Below, piece by piece: positions 1 through 5,023 of a stretch of 5,023 nt of DNA (position 1 is its first letter; each line of letters starts with the position of its first letter). The notes under the pieces are model-generated. The model had not been told where the DNA came from, searched no databases, and saw only the letters and a program-made list of their open reading frames with translations. Origin of the DNA: Pseudomonadota bacterium. GTDB lineage: Bacteria > Pseudomonadota > Alphaproteobacteria > Rhizobiales > Rhizobiaceae. Location: positions 1-5,023 of the forward strand of contig JAEWFU010000351.1 of assembly GCA_023388675.1 (NCBI GenBank), given 5' to 3'. The position numbers and the translations under genes were made by a program.

Positions 1-676
1 GATAGCCGAGGATGACGTCGATCACGTGCCGGCGACGATCCGCCAGCACTTCCGGCGTCTTCGGCAGGCCGAAGATCGCGGAAAGGGTCGGGCGATTGGC
101 GATGAAGAAGTAGCAGATGCTGGCGATGGAGATGTAGAGCTGCACCGGGTCGACACCGGCGCGAAAGACGCCTTCGCGTTCCCCCCGCTTCAATATCTCC
201 TCGATCAGCGCAACCAGCGGGCTGTTGAGATCGCGCGCCTTGGCCGAGTGCGCGACATGGACGCCGCCATGCAGGTTCTCGTCGTTGATGAGCTTGATGA
301 ATTCGGGATGCTGGCTGACATAGTCGAAGGAGAAGCCGATCAGCTCGCGCATCGCCTCGACCGGCGGCTTGTGCGCCAGATCGAGCTGGCGCTCCGCCAG
401 CCTGATGTTCTCGTAGGTCTTTTCCAGCACGGCGCTGAACAGCGCCTCCTTGCTGCCGAAATAGTGGTAGATCAGCGCCTTGTTGCAGCGGGCGCGCTTG
501 GCGATCTGGTCGATGCGGGTGCCGGTCAAGCCTTTCCTGGCGAATTCCTTCACCGCGGCCGTGAGGATGCGCGCGCGGGTAGCCACCGCATCGCGCGTCT
601 GGCGCGGCGCATCCTTCACTGTCTTGCCCGTCGGGACATCCTTACCGGACGTCCCGGCCGCATCAGTATTTGCCAT
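1..676 (-). CDS. TetR-family transcriptional regulator (C-terminus cut by window edge)
   Basis: Likely a DNA-binding repressor that senses a small molecule. Reading from ATG at 676 gives 225 residues with no stop before the window edge, so only a short C-terminal tail should be missing (the family usually has about 190-230 residues). A polar, probably disordered leader covers residues 1-27. The TetR HTH follows at about 30-80: ATRARILTAAVKEFARKG, then TRIDQIAKRARCNKALIYHYF and GSKEALF, a textbook TetR N-terminal domain. Residues 85-225 are helical ligand-binding/dimerisation sequence, including PEFIKLINDEN and GVFRAGVDPVQLYI. The start is supported by GAGG at 683-686, six bases upstream, and it overlaps the end of the preceding gene by 14 bases. 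The gene is the last visible cistron of the operon, so it may control that operon and itself. The effector is unknown and no operator is visible, because the operon promoter is outside the window. Confidence 0.93.
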   Translation of the reverse strand, partial: MANTDAAGTSGKDVPTGKTVKDAPRQTRDAVATRARILTAAVKEFARKGLTGTRIDQIAKRARCNKALIYHYFGSKEALFSAVLEKTYENIRLAERQLDLAHKPPVEAMRELIGFSFDYVSQHPEFIKLINDENLHGGVHVAHSAKARDLNSPLVALIEEILKRGEREGVFRAGVDPVQLYISIASICYFFIANRPTLSAIFGLPKTPEVLADRRRHVIDVILGY

Positions 677-1691
677 CTCGAACCTCGAAATGCGTCGGCT
701 TGTCGAGCGACCTGCCGCCCCCTTGCATCCATTTTGCGGTCCAGTCGATCAGCCGGGGCAGCGGAACCTTCGGATAACCGTGCAGCGACTGCTGCAGGCT
801 GGTGTCCACGATCCATGCCCTGCCCTGCTCCTCGCCCTCGAACACCGGCTCGCGACCGAAACGCTCCCCGAATTTCTGCGCGAGCCGGCGCACGCTGACA
901 AGCTCCGGACCCGACAGGTTGAGGATGAAAGGCGGCGTGCCGGCATGCGCCAGCGATTGAAGCGCAATGTCGTTGGCGTCGCCCTGCCAGATCACGTTGC
1001 AATGACCGCTGCTCACCTGCACCGGTTCGCCGGTGAGAACCGCGCGGGCGACGTCGTGCAGCACGCCGTAACGCATGTCGATCGCGTAGGAGAGACGGAT
1101 CAGGGACACTCTGGTGCCGTGCACGTGCGAGAAATGCTCGAACATGCGTTCGCGCCCGACGCAGGAGTTGGCGTATTCGCCGGGCGGGTCGAGCGGCAGG
1201 TCCTCGCGTGCGCCCTGCCCCGCTATATCGACGAAGGGGTAGACGCAGGCAGTGGAAAACACGGCGATGCGCGACTGCGCGAAGGCCTCGGCGACGATTG
1301 CCGGCACATGCACGTTCATAGCCCAGGTCAACGCCTGGTTGCCCGCCGACCCGAACTTGCGACCGGCCATGAAAACGACGTTCTCCGTGCGCTCGAGGCC
1401 GTCGACCGCCTGACGGTCCAGCAGATCGCATGCGACCGTCTCGATATCCCAGCCCTGCAGCTTCTCCTTCAGGCCCGGCTCGGAGAAGCGGGCAACGCCG
1501 ATGACGCGCTTTTCGGGCGCGGCGCGCTTCGCCATGCGCGCCAGCGTCGGCCCCATCTTGCCGCCCACGCCGAGGATTGTGATGTCTCCGTCGATGCTGC
1601 GCAGCGACGCGACAAGCTGTTCGCTCGGCCGAGACAGCAGCTCCTCCAGCGCTTCCTCGGTGCGGATTTCGGACGGGATGGTCTGGTCCAT
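663..1691 (-). CDS. NAD-dependent epimerase/dehydratase-like protein (extended SDR fold)
   Basis: A 342-residue protein with a Rossmann fold of the extended short-chain dehydrogenase/reductase type, presumably a cytoplasmic nucleotide-dependent enzyme acting on a sugar or sugar acid. What is seen: a dinucleotide-binding glycine motif at residues 41-47 (GVGGKMG) after strand ITIL; an acidic CDLLD at 88-92; VVFMAG at 105-110; and a Ser/Thr active-site strand VFSTACVYPF at 144-153. The tyrosine motif region is GEYANSCVGRE at 171-181. The usual Tyr-x-x-x-Lys pair is not intact: Tyr173 is present but position 177 is Cys. The C-terminal half (about 200-342) should form the substrate-binding domain. 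The start at 1691 is set by GAGGAG six bases upstream. The gene begins 18 bases after the enolase-superfamily gene and overlaps the TetR gene by 14 bases. The fold assignment is firm; the reaction and substrate are unknown. Confidence 0.9.
   Translation of the reverse strand: MDQTIPSEIRTEEALEELLSRPSEQLVASLRSIDGDITILGVGGKMGPTLARMAKRAAPEKRVIGVARFSEPGLKEKLQGWDIETVACDLLDRQAVDGLERTENVVFMAGRKFGSAGNQALTWAMNVHVPAIVAEAFAQSRIAVFSTACVYPFVDIAGQGAREDLPLDPPGEYANSCVGRERMFEHFSHVHGTRVSLIRLSYAIDMRYGVLHDVARAVLTGEPVQVSSGHCNVIWQGDANDIALQSLAHAGTPPFILNLSGPELVSVRRLAQKFGERFGREPVFEGEEQGRAWIVDTSLQQSLHGYPKVPLPRLIDWTAKWMQGGGRSLDKPTHFEVRDGKY
683..686 (-). promoter_or_regulatory. Ribosome binding site of the TetR gene, inside the upstream gene
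   Basis: GAGG on the minus strand sits six bases before the ATG at 676. It lies within the last codons of the epimerase-like gene (stop at 665-663). This supports the 676 start and the 14-base gene overlap, and suggests translation of the regulator is linked to that of the gene before it. Confidence 0.6.
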
Positions 1692-1697
1692 TTCAGT

Positions 1698-1703
1698 CTC
1701 CTC
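1698..1703 (-). promoter_or_regulatory. Strong Shine-Dalgarno sequence of the epimerase-like gene
   Basis: GAGGAG on the minus strand lies six bases before ATG 1691, within the 18-base gap that follows the TGA at 1712-1710. This is the only true intergenic gap in the window. It is too short for a promoter, so it mainly provides independent translation initiation. Confidence 0.75.
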
Positions 1704-1709
1704 GTCGGC

Positions 1710-3173
1710 TCAGTCTGCCGGTCTTGCGTTAAGCATGGCGAACGTCCAGTCAGCCGGAGCGATACGCTTGCCGAGATCGGGGGTAAGCGCGCAGCCGAGG
1801 CCGTGCACCTGCAGCGATGCGATGTCGAGATGACCGTCGCGCACCGCGAGCTGCGCGCCTTGGCGCGTTTCCTCGTAGAGGTCGGGATGCGCCTTCAGCG
1901 CGGTTTCCACTTCTGTGCGCGGCAGATGGTCGAGCCCGTGGAAATAGTGGTGCCCGTTGCGCTCCACATGGGTGATGCCGAGCGAGGCGACCACGGCGAG
2001 ATCGGCCTGCAAAGACACGACCGGCAGGCATGTCAGGTCCTCGGCCGACTGGAAATAGCCGCCCGGCTCGCCCGAAGCAGCGTTGTGATGCGCGACCAGC
2101 ATCGCGTTGAGCAGCGACCTGACGACGCCCTTGCAGTTCTTGTGGCTGACGCCGCGATAGCCCAGCGCGATGGCATCGCGGAATGCGCCTGTCCAGCCGT
2201 CGGCCTCGTCGATCAGCAATGGCTTGCCGATGGCCGCCAGCGCGTCCGCCCCCAGCGGCCCGTCGAGCGCGACCGAGCGCTCCAGCGGCTGTTCGACGAA
2301 GAGGATCGAACGGTAGAGCTCGTCCAGCGCCGACCGAGAGCGGATCGCCTCCATCAGGCCGGCGAAATCGTCGAGGCGCTTGTACTGCTCGTTGCCGTCG
2401 AGCGTGATCGAGAACGGCCCGCCGACTTGCCTCAGCAGCCCGGCAATCCGCTCGAGACGAGCAATGTCGGCATCGGCGTCGCCACCCACCTTGATCTTGA
2501 GATAGCGAACGCCGTCATGACGCAGATAGTCGGCCAGCGTCTCTGGCAGACCGTCGCCGACGCGCTGAGCCGGATCGAGGTCTGCGGCGTCGATCGGATC
2601 GACCAGCCCGACCGTGTGGCGCAGGCCCAGCCGCTTCAGCGGCGTGGCCGGCAACACATCGGCAAGCGACATGCCGTCCAGCTCGGGGAAGACCTGCGCC
2701 GGACGCAGCCCGAGGGCGTCGCCGCGGATGCACTCGTGGAAGGTCAGCCCGAGCGCTCGCGCGATGCCGTCGATCAGCGCGCGTTCGATCATCGACACAC
2801 CGAAGGATGCGCCAAGACGATTGAAGCCGGCGTCGAGCGCACGCCGCTCGACCTCGCCGTCCAGTGCCCGCCAGATCTCGAACAGCGTGCCCGAAGGCAG
2901 GTCGCGCGCGATCTTCGCGGCTTCCTGCACCACCCACAGCAGGTCCGCCACGTTGTCGGCCGGCGTCTTTTCCGGCCGCTTGTCGAACCATTTGTAGGCA
3001 AGCAGGTCGGACGCATAGCCGACCGTGCGCCGGCCGTCGACGCTCAGTTCCAGTTCGAGCGTCAGCGCGGCCGCTGCCTCCATGGTGACGACCCCGAAAC
3101 GGAACGGCATGCGGGCAAACGCATTGTCGATGCCGAACCGCGCCTCGCCGACCTTGATTGCTGGCGCGTTCAT
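1710..3173 (-). CDS. Enolase-superfamily protein (mandelate racemase/muconate lactonizing enzyme type), long variant
   Basis: A 487-residue protein that should abstract a proton alpha to a carboxylate with Mg2+ help (racemase, epimerase or acid sugar dehydratase). The N-terminal capping domain (about 5-150) includes RMPFRFGVVT at 21-30 and ends in a helix, IERALIDGIARALGL at 129-143. The barrel carries the KxK motif at 226-228 (YLKIKVGG), a likely metal ligand Asp259 (TLDGNEQY), Glu294 (FVEQPLE), Asp322/Glu323 (LLIDEADGW) and Lys345 (GVSHKNCKG). The C-terminal GHLDIASLQVHGLG at 447-460 resembles the closing strand of this superfamily. It is about 100 residues longer than typical members (350-400), with an expanded section before KxK and a His-rich stretch NGHHYFHGLDH at 406-416. 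Start 3173 is chosen for its ATGA overlap with the preceding stop and for GGAGAGGA at 3178-3185; the same frame stays open upstream but lies antisense-free inside the preceding gene. Subfamily and substrate are not identified. Confidence 0.9.
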   Translation of the reverse strand: MNAPAIKVGEARFGIDNAFARMPFRFGVVTMEAAAALTLELELSVDGRRTVGYASDLLAYKWFDKRPEKTPADNVADLLWVVQEAAKIARDLPSGTLFEIWRALDGEVERRALDAGFNRLGASFGVSMIERALIDGIARALGLTFHECIRGDALGLRPAQVFPELDGMSLADVLPATPLKRLGLRHTVGLVDPIDAADLDPAQRVGDGLPETLADYLRHDGVRYLKIKVGGDADADIARLERIAGLLRQVGGPFSITLDGNEQYKRLDDFAGLMEAIRSRSALDELYRSILFVEQPLERSVALDGPLGADALAAIGKPLLIDEADGWTGAFRDAIALGYRGVSHKNCKGVVRSLLNAMLVAHHNAASGEPGGYFQSAEDLTCLPVVSLQADLAVVASLGITHVERNGHHYFHGLDHLPRTEVETALKAHPDLYEETRQGAQLAVRDGHLDIASLQVHGLGCALTPDLGKRIAPADWTFAMLNARPAD

Positions 3174-4018
3174 GGCGTCCTCTCCGTCTGCTCCAGAAGC
3201 CCGTTGAGATAGCCAAGCGCCATTGCGGCAGCCGTTGCCCCGTCCGGATGATAGTCGAAGGGCTCGACCCCGACGACGCCCTTGTAACCACCATCGGCCA
3301 GCGCGCGTATTACCGGCAGGAAGCCGTGTTCTCCCTGCCCCGGCGCCCGGCGATTGGTGTCGTTGAGGTGCACGTGCCGCAGCAGGCCGGTCGGCAGGTG
3401 CCTCCGTATCAGCGCGTCGGGTTCTTCCGTCTCGCCAGCCCAGGCGGCCGACGTGTCGATCATCGTCGCGAGATGCGGCGAGCCGACAGCGCGCACGATC
3501 GACGCCGCTTCCTCGATGTTCGTAGCGAAATCGGTCAGTTCCGGCGACAGCGGCTCCAGGCAATAGACGACGCCGGCGCGCTGCGCGGCTTCGGCGGCGC
3601 AGGCCAGCACCACGGTCGCGTTGTCGCGCGCCGCCTGCGGGCCGCTTGCATCGGCAAGCCGCCGCTGTTCCGGCGAGCCGTGAACGAGAACCTCGCCGCC
3701 AAGGTCGGCGCAGAGCTCGATCATCGCTTCGATATGGGCAACCGTGCGTGCCCGCAGGGCCGGGTCGTCCGTGGTGATCGACAGGCCCTTCGGCACCGTC
3801 AGCAGCCAGTGCAGCCCGGTGATGGCGATGCCTTCCCGCTCCGCCGTGCGTCGCAGGGCCCGCCGCTTGGCGAGCCCCAGAGACGCCGGCTCCGGGTCGA
3901 GGGTAAAGGGTGCCAACTCCAGCCCGTCATAGCCGAGCGCCGCCGCCAGTGCGCATTGGCGCACGAAGGGCAGTCTGCCGAGCACCTCGTTGCAGAGCGA
4001 GATCCGGAACCGCCTCAT
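3170..4018 (-). CDS. Sugar phosphate isomerase/epimerase family protein (xylose-isomerase-like TIM barrel)
   Basis: A 282-residue protein of the AP-endonuclease-2/xylose-isomerase-like TIM barrel family, usual length 260-300. Members are cytoplasmic, metal-dependent isomerases, epimerases or dehydratases of sugars, cyclitols and related keto compounds. Visible barrel landmarks in order: SLCNEV at 7-12; GYDGLEL at 29-35; GLHWLL at 68-73; LVHGS at 111-115; CLEPLS at 153-158 (Glu155 a likely metal ligand); MIDTSAA at 186-192 (Asp188); HVHLND at 215-220 (His217); GQGEHGF at 227-233; and VGVEPFDY at 249-256 (Glu252). The Glu-Asp-His-Glu metal set therefore appears complete. Start 4018 overlaps the TctB stop as ATGA; only a weak AGG (4027-4029) precedes it, so translation probably depends on coupling. 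The end overlaps the next gene by the same 4-base pattern. The substrate is unknown; it need not be phosphorylated despite the family name. Confidence 0.93.
   Translation of the reverse strand: MRRFRISLCNEVLGRLPFVRQCALAAALGYDGLELAPFTLDPEPASLGLAKRRALRRTAEREGIAITGLHWLLTVPKGLSITTDDPALRARTVAHIEAMIELCADLGGEVLVHGSPEQRRLADASGPQAARDNATVVLACAAEAAQRAGVVYCLEPLSPELTDFATNIEEAASIVRAVGSPHLATMIDTSAAWAGETEEPDALIRRHLPTGLLRHVHLNDTNRRAPGQGEHGFLPVIRALADGGYKGVVGVEPFDYHPDGATAAAMALGYLNGLLEQTERTP
3178..3185 (-). promoter_or_regulatory. Shine-Dalgarno sequence deciding the start of the enolase-superfamily gene
   Basis: GGAGAGGA on the minus strand lies four bases before ATG 3173, with its GGAG core eight bases away. 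It is the reason to prefer the 487-residue protein over longer in-frame versions that would start inside the preceding gene. Confidence 0.75.
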
Positions 4019-4521
4019 CCCGGCAACCTGATGTGGAAGACGGCGGTGAAGACATAGTGGATGACGAAGGCGGCAACCAGCGACAACGCCAGAGCCCAGC
4101 CGGCCAGCACCGGCAAACCCATCCGACGCTGCGGGTTCAGCCATTCGGCCCCCACGGTGAACACGAAGACAAACAGTGCGGTCGCGGCGAGGAACGGAAT
4201 CCTGCCGAACAGCGCACCACCGTAAACGGCCACAGTCGCTATCGTGAACAGGGTGCGCTTGACGCTGCCTTCGGGCCAGACGCCGATCGGCAACGGCTCA
4301 GCCGAGCCGCGGCCCGCAAGCGCGCGCAGCACGAGCATCACCCCCAGCACCGCGATGACGAAGCTGACGATGCCGGGCGTCAGGCCGGGCACCGTGAACG
4401 GGTCGGCGTTGCGCGCCTCGAAACGCGGCATCCGCAAGGCTTCCACGAAACCCGCAGTGCCGACCACCGAAACGACCAGCCCCGATATCAGATCGGTGCG
4501 CATGACCTTCTCCACTTTCAT
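4015..4521 (-). CDS. TctB-family small membrane subunit of a tripartite tricarboxylate transporter
   Basis: A 168-residue integral inner-membrane protein. Proteins of the TctB type pair with the large TctA permease, and with a periplasmic TctC binding protein, to import carboxylates or related solutes using an ion gradient. Hydrophobic segments lie at about 11-28, 49-68, 91-106, 109-125 and 136-162; the family normally has four helices, so the third and fourth may be read differently. The stretch PGLTPGIVSFVIAVLGVML (45-63) is typical of TctB, with a Pro/Gly turn leading into the second helix. GGGAGA at 4528-4533, six bases upstream, supports start 4521; a second ATG at residue 7 is less well placed. 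The gene overlaps both neighbours by 4 bases (ATGA). No tctA or tctC is next to it on the downstream side, which is unusual; they may lie beyond the right edge. Confidence 0.88.
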   Translation of the reverse strand: MKVEKVMRTDLISGLVVSVVGTAGFVEALRMPRFEARNADPFTVPGLTPGIVSFVIAVLGVMLVLRALAGRGSAEPLPIGVWPEGSVKRTLFTIATVAVYGGALFGRIPFLAATALFVFVFTVGAEWLNPQRRMGLPVLAGWALALSLVAAFVIHYVFTAVFHIRLPG

Positions 4522-5023
4522 GCGGCATCTCCCAATGGTTCGAGGTGGCGCGCACGGCTCGCGCAGGCCTCCAGCCCTTCGATCACGCGCGCCATCTCCA
4601 GCGCGCCTTCATGCGGGTCGCACATCACCGGCCCGCCGCCATCGAGTGCCGCGCCGAAGATCGCGAAGCTGCGGGCAAGCAGGAATACCGGCGTCGCCCC
4701 GATCGCCGCCTCGCTCGTCAGCCCTTGCGGCACGACGTCGAAGCCGCCGGGCGAGCGACGATATTCGACGGTCCCGTGGAAGAGCCGGTTGGCGTTGAAA
4801 TCGAGCACCAGGTTGCCGGCGGTCCCGACCAGCCGCAGGCTCTTGCTGGTCAGCGCGCCGGGCACGAAGCCGTCTTCGGAAAGGCCGCCGGCGAGCACGC
4901 CGAGCCTCAGGCGGCCTTCGATACCGTTCCCGAATGCGAGATCGATGCGGATATCGTCGACAACTGCCGGATCGAGGTGCCGAGCGAACGCAGCGTCGAC
5001 CGCGCTGACCGGAGCGCCTGCGA
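4518..5023 (-). CDS. Gfo/Idh/MocA-family oxidoreductase, C-terminal part (5' end outside window)
   Basis: The last 167 residues of a protein whose frame is open to the right edge; its start is not in the window. The visible part fits the C-terminal alpha/beta domain of NAD(P)-dependent Gfo/Idh/MocA dehydrogenases: VDAAFARHLDPAVVDDIRID, then GNGIEGRLRLGV, then LRLVGTAGNLVLDFNANRL (a GT-x-G strand-turn frequent in this domain), and finally DPHEGALEMARVIEGLEACA, the usual closing helix. The NAD-binding Rossmann half and the catalytic Lys of the EKP-type motif would lie upstream and cannot be checked. Family members oxidise or reduce sugars, sugar acids or inositols in the cytoplasm. A GTG at 4898 could be mistaken for a start, but the conserved domain continues upstream of it. 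The stop overlaps the tctB-like start as ATGA. Substrate unknown. Confidence 0.8.
   Translation of the reverse strand, partial: AGAPVSAVDAAFARHLDPAVVDDIRIDLAFGNGIEGRLRLGVLAGGLSEDGFVPGALTSKSLRLVGTAGNLVLDFNANRLFHGTVEYRRSPGGFDVVPQGLTSEAAIGATPVFLLARSFAIFGAALDGGGPVMCDPHEGALEMARVIEGLEACASRARHLEPLGDAA
4528..4533 (-). promoter_or_regulatory. Shine-Dalgarno sequence of the tctB-like gene
   Basis: GGGAGA on the minus strand is six bases before ATG 4521, inside the last codons of the oxidoreductase gene. It favours this start over the ATG at 4503, which would drop six residues. Confidence 0.6.

Noticed and set aside
26..898. 290-codon plus-strand open frame
   Set aside because: Antisense to the TetR gene and the end of the epimerase-like gene, with no domain; the minus-strand TetR reading is clear.
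1692..1709. Promoter or terminator in the only intergenic gap
   Set aside because: Only 18 bases are available and they hold the GAGGAG ribosome site; there is no hairpin followed by T residues.
480..3212. 910-codon plus-strand open frame as a protein gene
   Set aside because: It runs antisense to well-supported enzyme genes, has no recognisable domain, and is explained by absence of TTA/CTA/TCA codons in the sense genes.
3174..3563. N-terminal extension of 130 residues on the enolase-superfamily protein
   Set aside because: The extension lies entirely within the TIM-barrel gene in another frame, is low-complexity Arg/Ala/Gly-rich, and the ATGA junction plus Shine-Dalgarno sequence point to 3173.
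3158..4057. 299-codon plus-strand open frame over the TIM-barrel gene
   Set aside because: Antisense shadow of a gene with intact metal-binding motifs; no ribosome site or domain of its own.
4019..4144. N-terminal extension of 42 residues on the TIM-barrel protein
   Set aside because: It overlaps the tctB-like gene and lacks family sequence; the barrel's first strand begins right after the ATG at 4018.
4518..4898. GTG at 4898 as the start of a separate 126-residue protein
   Set aside because: The frame and Gfo/Idh/MocA-like sequence continue upstream to the window edge, so this is the internal part of a longer gene.

Overview
The window is GC-rich bacterial DNA with dense, overlapping genes that all lie on the minus strand. 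I see six protein genes: four complete, and one cut by each window edge. The gene families (a tripartite tricarboxylate transporter small subunit, a Gfo/Idh/MocA dehydrogenase, a sugar-phosphate-isomerase-like TIM barrel, an enolase-superfamily enzyme, an NAD-dependent epimerase/dehydratase and a TetR regulator), together with near-absence of A/T-ending rare codons, suggest an alphaproteobacterium, probably of the Rhizobiales. That placement is an inference from style; no marker gene is present.

Layout in the direction of transcription, right to left: (1) 5023-4518, C-terminal part of a Gfo/Idh/MocA-type oxidoreductase; (2) 4521-4015, TctB-type membrane protein; (3) 4018-3170, xylose-isomerase-like TIM barrel (sugar phosphate isomerase/epimerase family); (4) 3173-1710, a long enolase-superfamily (mandelate racemase/muconate lactonizing enzyme type) protein; (5) 1691-663, NAD-dependent epimerase/dehydratase-like protein; (6) 676-1, TetR regulator lacking only its last residues. 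The first three junctions are ATGA overlaps of 4 bases, the fourth is an 18-base gap carrying a strong Shine-Dalgarno sequence, and the last is a 14-base overlap. There is no room for an internal promoter between genes, so this is almost certainly one transcript whose promoter lies beyond the right edge.

Taken together, the genes look like a catabolic operon for a small polar carbon compound, such as a sugar acid, polyol or cyclitol derivative. It combines uptake (TctB with unseen partners), oxidation (Gfo/Idh/MocA and the epimerase-like protein), isomerisation or epimerisation (TIM barrel), and dehydration or racemisation (enolase superfamily), with a local TetR regulator as the last visible cistron. 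The substrate cannot be read from the sequence. No RNA gene, mobile element, CRISPR array, phage gene, long repeat or intergenic stretch above 20 bases was seen.
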